The notes under the pieces: generated by a model | What the model was told of the DNA's origin: nothing | What the model saw: the letters and a program-made list of their open reading frames with translations, nothing else | The model's database searches: none | NCBI RefSeq assembly: GCF_025574465.1 | Contig: NZ_JAOBPP010000021.1 | Coordinates: 806,001-870,000, forward strand | Reading direction: 5' to 3' | Source of the DNA: Kordiimonas aestuarii | GTDB taxonomy: Bacteria; Pseudomonadota; Alphaproteobacteria; Sphingomonadales; Kordiimonadaceae | Length of the DNA stretch: 64,000 nucleotides | Position numbers and translations under genes: made by a program | Shown: piece after piece, positions 34,196-43,606 of the stretch | Numbering within the stretch: the stretch's first letter is position 1 | Layout of the letters: each line of letters begins with the position of its first letter

Positions 34196-34573
34196 TCAGG
34201 CGCTATAGATCGCATCATCCCTGATGTCGATATTGACCGCCCGCAGGTGGTCGCCTTTGCACGGACCGCGCACACACCGGCCGCTGGCGATGTCAAACAG
34301 CGCGCCATGGGTGCGGCACAAAAGCCGCCCGCCGGTGATATCGATAAATTTGTCGTCAAACATATTCAACGGTGTGCCAGCATGCGGGCAACGATTCTCG
34401 TACACGACGGCACCTGCTCCGTGGCGCTGTACCAGCAGCCGCAGGACCATATGGCCGTCGCGAAACACCAGTTCCTTGCCGCCATGGTGCGGCAGGTCGT
34501 CAAGCCGCGCGAGCAGAGTACCGCTTGGCGGCCCTGCAGGCACGTCTTCAAGATCAAGCGGGGATGGTGGCAT
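34196..34573 (-). CDS. Rieske [2Fe-2S] ferredoxin-like protein
   Basis: 125 aa. CPHAG and CRTHG provide the two-Cys, two-His cluster ligands in one small domain, with LFDIASGRCVRGPC closing it. Stand-alone Rieske proteins of this size act as electron carriers for oxygenases or unknown partners. It lies next to the EVE gene on the same strand, 5 bp apart. Confidence 0.85.
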   Translation of the reverse strand: MPPSPLDLEDVPAGPPSGTLLARLDDLPHHGGKELVFRDGHMVLRLLVQRHGAGAVVYENRCPHAGTPLNMFDDKFIDITGGRLLCRTHGALFDIASGRCVRGPCKGDHLRAVNIDIRDDAIYSA

Positions 34574-34578
34574 GGGGT

Positions 34579-34986
34579 TTATCGCCCACCTTTGGCGCAG
34601 ATCAGGGCCCAGCTGTCGGCATCGATGGGCATAACAGAAAGGCGGCTTTGCCGCACCAGCGCAAGGTGATGCAGGCGTTCATCCGCCTTGACGTCAGCCA
34701 GGCTGACAGGTGAGCTGAGCGGCCTTTCAGCTTTCAGGTCGACCAGACAAAACTTGCCCTTCTCGTCATCGGGGTCATCGTAGGGACCGGTTGCCACCGT
34801 GCAGATACCAACAATCTCGCGGTCCTTGCCGGAGTGGTAGAAAAACACCTCGTCGCCTTCGGCCATCTTTCGCATGTTGGCCTGCGCCTGATAGTTTTTC
34901 ACTCCGGTCCATGGCTCCGTGTCTACACCAAGCTGGTCATCCCATGACCAGTCGTGCGGTTCGGATTTCACCAGCCAGTAAGCCAT
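34579..34986 (-). CDS. EVE-domain protein
   Basis: 135 aa, one EVE domain: WLVKSEPHDWSWDD, then WTGVKNYQAQANMRKM and VFFYHSGKDREIVGI. EVE (PUA-like) domains bind modified bases in RNA or DNA. The protein is a common stand-alone housekeeping form. Confidence 0.9.
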   Translation of the reverse strand: MAYWLVKSEPHDWSWDDQLGVDTEPWTGVKNYQAQANMRKMAEGDEVFFYHSGKDREIVGICTVATGPYDDPDDEKGKFCLVDLKAERPLSSPVSLADVKADERLHHLALVRQSRLSVMPIDADSWALICAKGGR

Positions 34987-35004
34987 ATCAAGCCTCCCGC
35001 GTGT

Positions 35005-35304
35005 CTAGCTTTTGGGCACCCATTCGCCGGTGACCTGCAACCAGTGCTGGATCTCAACCCGTTCAAAAAGCCCGGCGGTGGCATAGGGGTCATTATCGCA
35101 AAAAAGACGCACCGCACCTTCGCTGGCGGCATCAATGATAATCATGCTGCCTGTCGGTTTGGGCTCGTCGCCCCCCGAAAGCAGGGGGCCCGCAACCTTG
35201 ATGCGGCTACCGGCTCCCTTGATGTATTCAAGATGGGCTGCACGGTTTGCCATGCGGAGCTCAAGGCTGTCCGCCTTGTCTTTTGCCAGTATCATGAACA
35301 GCAT
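35005..35304 (-). CDS. YCII-related protein
   Basis: 99 aa, matching the YCII fold (MLFMILAKDKADSL, ARLF-type helix, DPYATAGLFERVEIQHW). Function unknown in general; some members are chlorohydrolase or dimeric ferredoxin-like enzymes. The His/Asp pair of the active family is only partly visible. Same strand as gpsA. Confidence 0.8.
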   Translation of the reverse strand: MLFMILAKDKADSLELRMANRAAHLEYIKGAGSRIKVAGPLLSGGDEPKPTGSMIIIDAASEGAVRLFCDNDPYATAGLFERVEIQHWLQVTGEWVPKS

Positions 35305-35331
35305 GGCTGTCTCCCGATTTGATGGTTGGGT

Positions 35332-36324
35332 TTAAGTGTTTTCTGACGTGAATGGCCGGGCCATCAGCTCGTCCATGACGGCTTTGGCTTCGCGTCCTTC
35401 CTTCAGGATTTTGTAAACTGCGGCGGTAATGGGCATATCAAGGCCCTTCTCGGTCGCGATTTTATGCACAATTTCAACCGTGTGTGCTCCTTCGGCGACA
35501 GAGTTACGTTCCGCCATAATTTCTTCAAGGGTGCGGCCTTCACCGATGGCCTTGCCAAGCGACATGTTACGTGACTGGGTGCTTGAGCATGTCAGGATCA
35601 AATCGCCAAGGCCGGAAAGGCCCATCAGGGTTTCGGTTTTGGCCCCATAAAGCTTGCCGAAGCGGATGATCTCCGCCAGTCCGCGGGTGATCACGGCGGC
35701 GCGGGCGTTTTCCCCCACGCCAAGGCCCGCTGAAATACCGGTGGCGATTGCCAGCACGTTTTTCACCGCGCCACCAATCTGTGCGCCCACAATATCGGCG
35801 TTATAATACGGGCGGAATGTTGCCTGTCCAAGCGCCTCCACAAGCGCCTTGCCGGAGGCTTCATCCTTGGACGCCAGGGTCAGTGCACATGGCAGGCCCT
35901 GTGCCACCTCAATAGCGAAGGTCGGGCCGGAGAGCACGGCCACCGGGTTGTTTGGGGCTTCCTCTTCCACGGCTTCACTCAGAAGTTTGCCGGTGGCAAC
36001 CTCGATGCCCTTGGAGCAGATCACTAGCGGTACACTATCCGGCAGATGTTCCTTGAGGCTGCGTACCATGGTGCGCATATGCTGTGCGGGGGAGACAACG
36101 AGAATGGCGTCCCGGTCCGCGAGGTCCGCAAGTGAATGTGTGGCTTTCAGCTTGGCATCAAGGGTTACATCGGGCAGGAACAGCGTATTCACATGATCTG
36201 CGTTCACGCTCGCAACCACATCTTCTTCCCGCGCCCACAACAGCGTATCGCGGCCTGCTCCCACGGCGGCTGCCGCCAGTGCTGTGCCCCATGCTCCTGC
36301 GCCCAAAACACCAATTTTCTGCAA
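35332..36324 (-). CDS. gpsA: NAD(P)-dependent glycerol-3-phosphate dehydrogenase
   Basis: 330 aa from TTG 36324 with GGGAG upstream; the longer frame begins inside tsaD. Rossmann GAGAWGTALA at the N-terminus, ICSKGIEV, then GPTFAIEVAQG and the C-terminal GLSGLGDLILTC. It reduces dihydroxyacetone phosphate to glycerol-3-phosphate for phospholipids. Co-directional with tsaD, 64 bp apart. Confidence 0.95.
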   Translation of the reverse strand: MQKIGVLGAGAWGTALAAAAVGAGRDTLLWAREEDVVASVNADHVNTLFLPDVTLDAKLKATHSLADLADRDAILVVSPAQHMRTMVRSLKEHLPDSVPLVICSKGIEVATGKLLSEAVEEEAPNNPVAVLSGPTFAIEVAQGLPCALTLASKDEASGKALVEALGQATFRPYYNADIVGAQIGGAVKNVLAIATGISAGLGVGENARAAVITRGLAEIIRFGKLYGAKTETLMGLSGLGDLILTCSSTQSRNMSLGKAIGEGRTLEEIMAERNSVAEGAHTVEIVHKIATEKGLDMPITAAVYKILKEGREAKAVMDELMARPFTSENT

Positions 36325-36388
36325 GGCTGTCTCCCGTTTGTTTTTATGGAACCTAGATTGCCCTTTCCCGCGTGTCTCGGCAAGGTGC

Positions 36389-37513
36389 TTATGCTTTGGC
36401 GCCTTTTTTCCCTTTGCCAACCATGGGCTTGGCATTCTCGTCCAGCGGCCAGCGCGGGCGCACCGAAACATCCAGGTCGTCGATCGTAGGGTCGGCGGCA
36501 AACCGCTCCAGCCCTGCCCAGGCGATCATGGCGCCATTGTCTGTACACAGCGCCAGCGGAGGGGCAAAAAACCTCAGCCCTTCACTGGCGGCCAGCGCCT
36601 CAAGTTCGTTGCGCAGATACTGGTTTGCGGCCACACCACCCGCTACCACAAAAGGATGGTCGCCTGCGCCAACCTGCTCGCGGAACAAGGCAGTGGCACG
36701 CTTCAGCCGGTCCACAAGGCAGGCACCCAGTGCCTCCTGAAACGCGGCGCATATGTCGGCGCGGTCCTTTTTGGTCAGCACACCTTGGCGCGCCACGCAG
36801 TCTTCGGCCAGCCGCCTGACGGCGGTCTTGAGACCCGAGAAAGAGAAATTGCACCCGGGCTTGCCCACCATGGGCTTCGGCAGCTTGAAGCGCTTCGGGT
36901 TGCCCTCACGCGCAGCGGCTTCCACAGCGGGACCACCGGGGTAGCCAAGGCCCAGGAGTTTGGCTGTCTTGTCAAAGGCCTCCCCGGCGGCATCATCGAT
37001 GGTGGTGCCAAGGCGGGTGTAGCGCCCCACGCCTTCGACCATCAAAATCTGGCAATGTCCGCCCGATACCAGCAACAAAAGGTAAGGGAACGGCACATCG
37101 TCCGCCAGTCGCACGGTCAGTGCATGGCCTTCAAGGTGGTTCACCGCCACAAAAGGTTTGCCCGAGGCCCTCGCCACCGCCTTTGCTGTCATCACGCCCA
37201 CCATCAGGCCGCCCACAAGACCGGGGCCGGTGGTGGCGGCAATGGCATCAAGGTCTTTGAAGTTAAGGTCAGCCTCGTCCATCAGGTCCCGCAGCAGGTG
37301 ATCGAGATGGCTGATATGCTGCCGGGCCGCGATCTCGGGCACTACGCCACCAAATTCGGCGTGGTCGTCGACCTGTGACAACACCCTGTGTGCCAGCACT
37401 GTGCGGTCCGCCGCGACAATGGCGGCGGCGGTTTCGTCGCAGCTTGTTTCAATCCCCAGCACAAGCGGGCGCTTGAGCGCACTCAGGCCGGTTTCTTTTG
37501 TCGCGGGCATCAT
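36389..37513 (-). CDS. tsaD: tRNA N6-adenosine threonylcarbamoyltransferase
   Basis: 374 aa. ASKHA fold with LGIETSCDET at the start, the iron-binding NHLEGH motif, and LLVSGGHCQIL. With TsaB/TsaE it forms t6A37 in ANN-decoding tRNAs. The C-terminal tail is Lys-rich (GKGKKGAKA). Divergent from hemC, about 115 bp apart. Confidence 0.95.
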   Translation of the reverse strand: MMPATKETGLSALKRPLVLGIETSCDETAAAIVAADRTVLAHRVLSQVDDHAEFGGVVPEIAARQHISHLDHLLRDLMDEADLNFKDLDAIAATTGPGLVGGLMVGVMTAKAVARASGKPFVAVNHLEGHALTVRLADDVPFPYLLLLVSGGHCQILMVEGVGRYTRLGTTIDDAAGEAFDKTAKLLGLGYPGGPAVEAAAREGNPKRFKLPKPMVGKPGCNFSFSGLKTAVRRLAEDCVARQGVLTKKDRADICAAFQEALGACLVDRLKRATALFREQVGAGDHPFVVAGGVAANQYLRNELEALAASEGLRFFAPPLALCTDNGAMIAWAGLERFAADPTIDDLDVSVRPRWPLDENAKPMVGKGKKGAKA

Positions 37514-37628
37514 AATTCCTGTCTTTGGGCTTGGGCCGCCGCTTCATAAGTTCTATAAGCCAAATAGCTAAAAGCATCAAAGAGAAGCGGCGCCTGCGCG
37601 GCGTCCGATAGCACCGAGAGAGGGTTTT

Positions 37629-38588
37629 GTGCAACAAGGCATTAAAATTGGCACACGCGGCAGCCCGCTGGCGCTGGCACAGGCCAATGACGTCAAGGCG
37701 AAACTGATAGCGGCGCACGCAGACCTTGGCGACGGTGACGTTGAGATTGTGGTGATCAAGACCACAGGTGACCGTATTCTGGACCGCCACCTGATGAATG
37801 CGGGCGGCAAGGGCCTCTTTACCAAAGAGATAGAAGATGCGCTGACAGCCGGTAGCATCGACTGCGCGGTGCATTCGTCGAAGGACATGCCCACACGCCT
37901 TCCTGAAGGGCTTGTGCTGTCCACCTTTTTGAAGCGTGAAGATGCGCGCGATGTGTTCATGAGTGCAAAATACGCCTCTTTCAGCGATTTGCCCGCGGGG
38001 GCAACGCTGGGCACGGCTTCCCTGCGCAGGCGAGCGATGGCGCTGCGCGTCCGGCCGGACCTCAAGGTTGTCACCTTCCGCGGCAATGTGCAGACCCGCA
38101 TGAAAAAGCTGGCGGCCGGGGAGGCGGACGGCACCTTCCTTGCGCTTGCCGGGCTCAACCGGTTGGGCATGAGCGATGCCGCCACCGAGATACTTAGCCT
38201 TGCTGACTTTCTACCGGCGCCCGCTCAGGGGGCTGTAACGGTGGAAATTCGTGAGGATGATACGGCAATGGCCGCGTGCCTTGCCCCGCTGCACTGCGAC
38301 GAGACCGCACTTGCGGTAACGGCGGAGCGGGAGTTTCTCGCCGCGCTTGACGGTTCCTGCCGCACACCAATTGCGGCCTATGCTACCCGTTCCGGCAATA
38401 GCCTGATGATGCACGCCATGCTGCTGTCACTGGACGGTAAAACCGTGTTTGACAAAACCGGCACCTGCGCGGCGACACTTGAAGCTGCCGCAACACTCGG
38501 GCAGGATATGGGAGCCGCTATCCGGGGGGATGCGGGCGAGGCGTTCTTTGAAACCCTTGCAACCGATATCGAAGCGGAGATTGAATGA
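37629..38588 (+). CDS. hemC: Hydroxymethylbilane synthase (porphobilinogen deaminase)
   Basis: 319 aa from GTG. IGTRGSPLALAQ at the start, HSSKDMPT and the dipyrromethane cofactor cysteine in LDGSCRTPIAAYA. It polymerises four porphobilinogens for haem synthesis. Stop overlaps hemD by four bases (ATGA). Confidence 0.96.
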   Translation: MQQGIKIGTRGSPLALAQANDVKAKLIAAHADLGDGDVEIVVIKTTGDRILDRHLMNAGGKGLFTKEIEDALTAGSIDCAVHSSKDMPTRLPEGLVLSTFLKREDARDVFMSAKYASFSDLPAGATLGTASLRRRAMALRVRPDLKVVTFRGNVQTRMKKLAAGEADGTFLALAGLNRLGMSDAATEILSLADFLPAPAQGAVTVEIREDDTAMAACLAPLHCDETALAVTAEREFLAALDGSCRTPIAAYATRSGNSLMMHAMLLSLDGKTVFDKTGTCAATLEAAATLGQDMGAAIRGDAGEAFFETLATDIEAEIE

Positions 38589-39283
38589 GCACCATCCTTC
38601 TCACCCGGCCGATTGACGAAGCTATGCCGACGGCGGAAAAGCTTGAGGCCATGGGCCACACTGTTATCATCGCGCCAATGATCCGTATTGATCCCGTGTC
38701 GTTCGAGATACCGGGCGACGACCGCAGCCTGATTGTCACCAGCAAGAATGGTGCGCGTCATGGCCTTGCCAACATTGGCAACAAGGCACGGCCGATCTTT
38801 GCGGTCGGGGAACAGACGGCGGAAGAAGTCCGCAAGCTTGGGTTCAGCAATGTGGTTGTTGGCCCCGGCACCGCGCGCGAGATGATCCCGACCCTGCTGG
38901 AATGCGGTATCAGCGAGAAGCGCAAATACAGTTATCTGTGTGGCACCAATGTCTCCTACAATATCTCTGACGTATTGAAGGGTGAGGGCATTGACGCTGT
39001 TAATGTGGTGACCTATCAGGCGCGGCCCATGCGGGCTTTTTCATCTGGTGTGCAGGAAGCCATGGAAGAAGGCGAAATTGATATTGCACTCTTTTATTCG
39101 CCGCGCACCGCCACCACATTTGAGGAAGCTGCGGCAGAATATGGCCGGTCCGACTGGTTGAACAGGATTGATGCCATCGCGCTTTCGACACGGGTTAAGG
39201 AACAGCTGATCGGTCCGTGGCGTAGCGTGCGTTACGCTATCATGCCGACGGAGAAGGCGCTCTTCTCCATGCTCGAAGACTAA
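38585..39283 (+). CDS. hemD: Uroporphyrinogen-III synthase
   Basis: 232 aa. The weakly conserved family is identified by TRPIDEAMPTAEKLEAMGH, FAVGEQTAEEVRKLGF and ALSTRVKEQLI, and by position immediately after hemC. It closes and inverts ring D of hydroxymethylbilane. Confidence 0.88.
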   Translation: MSTILLTRPIDEAMPTAEKLEAMGHTVIIAPMIRIDPVSFEIPGDDRSLIVTSKNGARHGLANIGNKARPIFAVGEQTAEEVRKLGFSNVVVGPGTAREMIPTLLECGISEKRKYSYLCGTNVSYNISDVLKGEGIDAVNVVTYQARPMRAFSSGVQEAMEEGEIDIALFYSPRTATTFEEAAAEYGRSDWLNRIDAIALSTRVKEQLIGPWRSVRYAIMPTEKALFSMLED

Positions 39284-39319
39284 GCCTGCCCAAACGGCAG
39301 CGACCAAGGGACAGTATCT

Positions 39320-40555
39320 GTGGCTAGTGAAGACCAAAAACCAGATGACGCAACGGGTGGGGATGCAGGCGCGACTGAACCGTCGGTGGATGAAAAGGAC
39401 ATCATCGACGCCGAAGTGATCGCCGAACATGAGCACCCGCCACGAGAGGCTGAGACCGTAAAAAAAGGCGGGTCCTTCATGGCGAAGGCAGGATGGGTTC
39501 TTGCCTTTGGTGTCAGCGCTTTTGCCGCAGGTGTTTATTTTGCACCGAAATTTGACCCGGGCCTTGTGTATCTTGGCCTGAAAGAGGACGCGGTGGTGCC
39601 CCTACCCGCTGGCACAGCCAGTGGCCCGGACGGCCCGGACGGCCCGGACATGGCACGCTATAACGCCGCGCTTGAGACATTGTCCGCCGCGCTGGATCGG
39701 CACACGGAAATCCTCGCCCAACATGAAGCCGCGCTTGAAAGCGGTGCCGCCGCGCGCGAGAAACTGGCGGCAGACATGGCGCTTGTGGCTGCTGCCGATG
39801 GCAATGCCGATGCGGTCCCTGACCCGGCGGCGGTTGCTGGCCTGCAGGCGGATATCAACCGGCTGACGGATGATATCACGCGCCTGTCGGCGATGGAAAG
39901 CGCGGAAGACCCGCAGATATCCAAGCTCTCAGGTGCGCTTGCGCTTGCGCGGGCGGAAAGCAGCCACCTTAAGAATCGCCTTGAAAGCCTTGAGACCGCG
40001 ATGAAAGCGGTGGAATCCGGCGCGTTGGAGGCCAGCCCGCGCGGGCGGCTTGTGTTGTCGCTCGGGCGGCTCAAGGACCGCGCGCTTGTCGGCCAGCCGT
40101 TTGGCGCGGAGCTGAATGCCCTGAGGGCTGACTTTTCTGCCCTGCCAGCCCTTGACCAACAGTTGATCGGAGCGGACCTCGCGGTGCTTACCGAGTATGG
40201 GGAAGGCATCACGCCATATGGTAAACTCGTCAGCGACTTTGATGCCGTCGCAGCGGCTGTCATGCAGGCGAGCGACAGCGCCGAGGGTAATTTCCTCAAC
40301 AAGCTTTTCACCGTGCGCCGCACCGATGCGGGCGCCACAGGCCTTGATGCGGACCTTTTGAGGGCCGAGCGTGCACTGGCGGCCCGTAACATCACAGGCG
40401 CAGCGGACATTCTCGCCGCGCTCGAGGGCCCGGCGAAGGACACCAGCGCGCAGTGGCGCAAGGAAGCGCGGAACCATGTCGCGGTTACAGAGGCGTTTGA
40501 CCGGCTGACCCGTGGTGTTGCCAACGCTGGCACGCAGGAAAGGCCAGCCTCGTGA
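39320..40555 (+). CDS. Mitofilin-like inner membrane protein (COG4223)
   Basis: 411 aa from GTG. An acidic N-terminus of about 50 residues is followed by one TM helix (AGWVLAFGVSAFAAGVYFAP) and then long Ala/Glu/Leu-rich coiled coil (residues about 110-240), ending in a helical domain. Alphaproteobacterial relatives are considered distant homologues of mitochondrial Mic60/mitofilin and commonly lie between hemD and hemY. A 9-bp unit repeats three times at 39623-39649, giving a PDG run. It overlaps hemY by four bases. Confidence 0.8.
   Translation: MASEDQKPDDATGGDAGATEPSVDEKDIIDAEVIAEHEHPPREAETVKKGGSFMAKAGWVLAFGVSAFAAGVYFAPKFDPGLVYLGLKEDAVVPLPAGTASGPDGPDGPDMARYNAALETLSAALDRHTEILAQHEAALESGAAAREKLAADMALVAAADGNADAVPDPAAVAGLQADINRLTDDITRLSAMESAEDPQISKLSGALALARAESSHLKNRLESLETAMKAVESGALEASPRGRLVLSLGRLKDRALVGQPFGAELNALRADFSALPALDQQLIGADLAVLTEYGEGITPYGKLVSDFDAVAAAVMQASDSAEGNFLNKLFTVRRTDAGATGLDADLLRAERALAARNITGAADILAALEGPAKDTSAQWRKEARNHVAVTEAFDRLTRGVANAGTQERPAS
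39623..39649. repeat. Three tandem copies of a 9-bp unit
   Basis: GGCCCGGAC repeated exactly three times, in frame, encoding repeated Gly-Pro-Asp in the linker after the mitofilin-like TM helix. A candidate slippage site. Confidence 0.8.
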
Positions 40556-41934
40556 CCCGGATCGTTCTGTGGTTTATCGCGATACTTGTGCTCGCGGTTG
40601 GGGCTGCGTGGCTTGCCGACCATCCCGGTGATGTGGTCATCGATTTTCAAGGCCTCAGGTTTTATACCAGTTTTGCCGCGCTCACGGCTCTTGCCGTTGC
40701 CGCCATGGCGCTTGCCGCGCTTGCGGTGTGGCTTTATGGCTGGCTCAGGCGCGACATGCCGTTTTTTGGCTCCAACAGGGTGGTCAAGCGGCAGGGGCGC
40801 GGGCTCAAGCTTCTCAACCAGTCGCTCGTGGCGCTATCGGCGGGGGATCACCGGCTTGCCGCCAAACTGATTGAACAGGCGGAGGTCTTGCTTCCGCCGC
40901 AACCCATGGTCCATCTGATTGCGGCGGAAGCCGCGTCCCGCGCCGGGGACCATGCCGGTGCCGCCAAACGCTATCAGGCACTTGAAGGCACGGAAGATGG
41001 CCGCTTTCTTGGCCTGCGAGGCCTTGTGGGCGAAGCGCAGCGGCTGGGCCGCGAAAGCGAAGCCCTTCGGCTTGCACGTACCGCCTTTAAGGAAAACCGC
41101 AAAAGCCCGTGGGTGCTCAGGACGCTGTTTTCGCTCGAGGTTGCCGCCGGCAACTGGGCGGAAGCGGAAACCGCGCTCGACAAGGTCGCGCGGGAAAACC
41201 TGATGGAAAAGCCTGTCATCACCCGGCACCGGAGTGCCCTGGTGTTTGCGGAAGCCACAGAGGCCAACCTGCGCGGCGATACGCTGGCGGCCAAAAAGGG
41301 CTTCAAGAAGGTGCTGACCCTCCGGCCCGATTTTGCGCCTGCAACCGCGGCCCTTGCCAAGATCGAGCTGGGTGAAGGCAACAAAAAACGCGCAAGCAAG
41401 CTGATTATGGACGCCTGGGCCAACCGGCCTCATCCGACACTGGCGCGTGTGTTCAAGGCGCTGGACGCGGCCGAGGGCGCGGCTGACTGGCTCAAGCGCG
41501 TGCGCACGCTGACCACACCAAACCCGGATCATGCAGGCTCCATGCTGCTGCTTGTGGATGCGCTGATGGACGCCCGTGAATATGACATTGCCAAACCGCT
41601 GCTCGACAAGCTTATCAAAGCCGCGCCGACGCGGGCGGCGTGGCAATACCGGCTTGCCCTTGCCCACGCGCTGCATGAGGACCCTGATCCGATTGAAGCC
41701 GCCCTTGCGCACGCGGAGGCTGGCGAAGGCTGGCACTGTGACGCCTGCGGCCATATGCCAACCGCATGGTCGCCGCTTTGTGGCAATTGTGGTGGTTTTG
41801 ATACGGTGGACTGGCGCGATGTGGGCGGCAGTGTGGCGCCGCGAAAAGCCTTCCGGGCCGAGGAAACCATTGCGCTGCTGGGCGCGGACGCGGGTGACAG
41901 CCAGCCGCTTGGACGCGATACACACACCCGGTAA
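40552..41934 (+). CDS. hemY: HemY-domain membrane protein with TPR repeats and C-terminal zinc ribbon
   Basis: 460 aa. Two N-terminal TM helices (LWFIAILVLAVGAAWLADHPG and the AALAVWLYGWL segment) form the HemY_N domain. TPR-like helices follow (residues about 100-390). The end carries two CxxC pairs, HCDACGH and CGNCGG, a rubredoxin-like zinc ribbon as in LapB/YciM. The start GTG overlaps the previous stop. Role in haem synthesis is by family association and location, not demonstrated. Confidence 0.82.
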   Translation: MTRIVLWFIAILVLAVGAAWLADHPGDVVIDFQGLRFYTSFAALTALAVAAMALAALAVWLYGWLRRDMPFFGSNRVVKRQGRGLKLLNQSLVALSAGDHRLAAKLIEQAEVLLPPQPMVHLIAAEAASRAGDHAGAAKRYQALEGTEDGRFLGLRGLVGEAQRLGRESEALRLARTAFKENRKSPWVLRTLFSLEVAAGNWAEAETALDKVARENLMEKPVITRHRSALVFAEATEANLRGDTLAAKKGFKKVLTLRPDFAPATAALAKIELGEGNKKRASKLIMDAWANRPHPTLARVFKALDAAEGAADWLKRVRTLTTPNPDHAGSMLLLVDALMDAREYDIAKPLLDKLIKAAPTRAAWQYRLALAHALHEDPDPIEAALAHAEAGEGWHCDACGHMPTAWSPLCGNCGGFDTVDWRDVGGSVAPRKAFRAEETIALLGADAGDSQPLGRDTHTR

Positions 41935-42039
41935 AGGGCCTGGGGGTGCACGCCAAAAAACGCTTGCCGTGGCTGGGCCCATCCGGTATACAGCCCGCCT
42001 GTAACGGCCTTTCCGGCCCACACGCACACTTGTTGCGAC

Positions 42040-42115
42040 GCCGCTTTAGCTCAGTTGGTAGAGCACATCATTCGTAATGATGGGGTCACGTGTTCGAGTC
42101 ACGTAAGCGGCACCA
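42040..42115 (+). tRNA. tRNA-Thr (anticodon CGT)
   Basis: 76 nt with encoded CCA. Acceptor GCCGCTT/AAGCGGC, D-arm GCTC/GAGC, anticodon stem CATCA/TGATG around TTCGTAA, T-arm ACGTG/CACGT with TTCGAGT. The anticodon CGT reads ACG. An HNH endonuclease gene faces it 26 bp downstream. Confidence 0.96.
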
Positions 42116-42141
42116 CTTTTACTACCCAGAATCGCCGATCA

Positions 42142-43038
42142 TTAGTGCTTGAAGCAGTTTTCGCGATGCCATGCGAGAAAAGTGGGGTGGGGCCTATCTG
42201 TCGGACGTAAGGGAAAAAATGCCTTTCCATTGTCATTGATAAGCCCTCGTATGCGGTTGGGGTCATTTCCCTGCCTGCTGACGATGATCTCAAGCTCATC
42301 AGTGAGGCTGATCAGCCCGCGATCAAACATCCAATGAACTGTACCTGAGAGCGCAAGCCCGTTGTTTACAATATCCGGCCCACCATGCTCGACTGGTCTG
42401 ATATGGGCGGCTTCCACTTCTGCTCGACCGCCGCCATTGATGAGCTTCAACCCAGTAATGGCGCACCGTTCGTTGTAAGCTCTTACAACTCGCTGGCGGA
42501 AGGCTCGGTCACGTAAAGTCCTTGATGTCAGGAAAGTTGTGCGACCTCGGTCAACAGCGAATTCAAAGGGAGTTTGCTCTTCGTGCAGAGAAATCTGATG
42601 AATGTCGTCTGTTCGCGGAAGAAATGATTGATCGTCCGCCAAACCAATATCAAGAATTCGGTTAAAGTCTGCAGAAGAGAGTGGTCTCACTGCGGCCTGT
42701 GCCCAGCCTGATAATTTCCCGTGTTCGTTCAGTAGCCCCTGTTCTAGCAATCCGTATTCTCCGTTGAATGGCACCGGATTTACAAAATCGAGATAAGAGC
42801 CGGGTTCAATGATCGCTAGATGCATGTATGGGGTGGTTGGATCTGGGACAATACATTCGACTTTTGCGACGGCAAAATAGCCCCGCGTGTTTTTGACTTT
42901 CTTTGGTTCGTGGTAAACAATCCAATCGCCTACACATGCCGAGGCCCGCGCTAGATATGATTGCGGAAATTGATAGCGCTCAGCGGGACGATCATCATAA
43001 ATCGAATCTGCGCGGTGGATGAAAACACCAAATGCCAT
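42142..43038 (-). CDS. HNH endonuclease with PUA/EVE-like N-terminal domain, candidate modification-dependent nuclease
   Basis: 298 aa from the ATG at 43038 with GGGGG upstream. N-terminal about 110 residues (FGVFIHRADSIYDD, then DWIVYHEPKKV, YFAVAKVECIVPDP) resemble PUA-superfamily base readers. The C-terminal HNH_2-like nuclease has CAITG, VEAAHIRPVEHGG, NGLALSGTVHWMFDRG. The pairing suggests a type IV-like enzyme that cuts modified DNA, but the base specificity is not known. GC and codon use look lower than neighbours. It lies just past tRNA-Thr, alone, without methylase partners. Confidence 0.75.
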   Translation of the reverse strand: MAFGVFIHRADSIYDDRPAERYQFPQSYLARASACVGDWIVYHEPKKVKNTRGYFAVAKVECIVPDPTTPYMHLAIIEPGSYLDFVNPVPFNGEYGLLEQGLLNEHGKLSGWAQAAVRPLSSADFNRILDIGLADDQSFLPRTDDIHQISLHEEQTPFEFAVDRGRTTFLTSRTLRDRAFRQRVVRAYNERCAITGLKLINGGGRAEVEAAHIRPVEHGGPDIVNNGLALSGTVHWMFDRGLISLTDELEIIVSRQGNDPNRIRGLINDNGKAFFPLRPTDRPHPTFLAWHRENCFKH

Positions 43039-43172
43039 GAAACCCCCGGAGCACTGTGTAAACGGTCTACCCTGAACTGTGCCCCGCATCTTTAATAGTT
43101 GCAATATAGAAGGATGAAATAGCGGATGAAGAACGGTTTGCGCCCATTGTTAGCTTGCCTTACAGTCCCCGC

Positions 43173-43595
43173 ATGATCGAGATTGCACCCCATATCAAGA
43201 TTGATGAAGCTGAAATTCAGCTGTCGGCCAAGCGGGCATCCGGGCCGGGCGGGCAGCATGTCAACAAGGTCTCGACCGCTGTGGAACTGAGGTTCGACGC
43301 GCGCGCGTGCACGGCTATCAGTAGTGAGATGTTTGTGCGCCTGCGTAAATTTGCGGGCAGTCGCATGACACAGGACGGGGTGATTGTGCTGACGGCAGAA
43401 GAAAGCCGCAGCCAGATCGACAACAAGCGCGCAGCAACAAAGCGGCTGGTGGAAATGCTGGAAAAGGCGAGCAGGAAACCCAAGTTCCGCGTGCCGACCA
43501 AGCCCTCAAAAGGCTCGAAGGAGCGCCGCATCACGACAAAAAAAACCACTGGCGAGCGCAAGAAGATGCGCGGCAAGCTGAAGATTGTAGACTAA
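43173..43595 (+). CDS. arfB: Alternative ribosome-rescue factor / peptidyl-tRNA hydrolase ArfB
   Basis: 140 aa from the ATG at 43173. RF-1-like core with the catalytic GPGGQHVNK (GGQ) and a Lys/Arg-rich C-terminal tail (KERRITTKKTTGERKK) that enters the mRNA channel. It releases stalled ribosomes. Convergent with trkH, 12 bp apart. Confidence 0.94.
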   Translation: MIEIAPHIKIDEAEIQLSAKRASGPGGQHVNKVSTAVELRFDARACTAISSEMFVRLRKFAGSRMTQDGVIVLTAEESRSQIDNKRAATKRLVEMLEKASRKPKFRVPTKPSKGSKERRITTKKTTGERKKMRGKLKIVD

Positions 43596-43606
43596 CCTTT
43601 CCCGCC

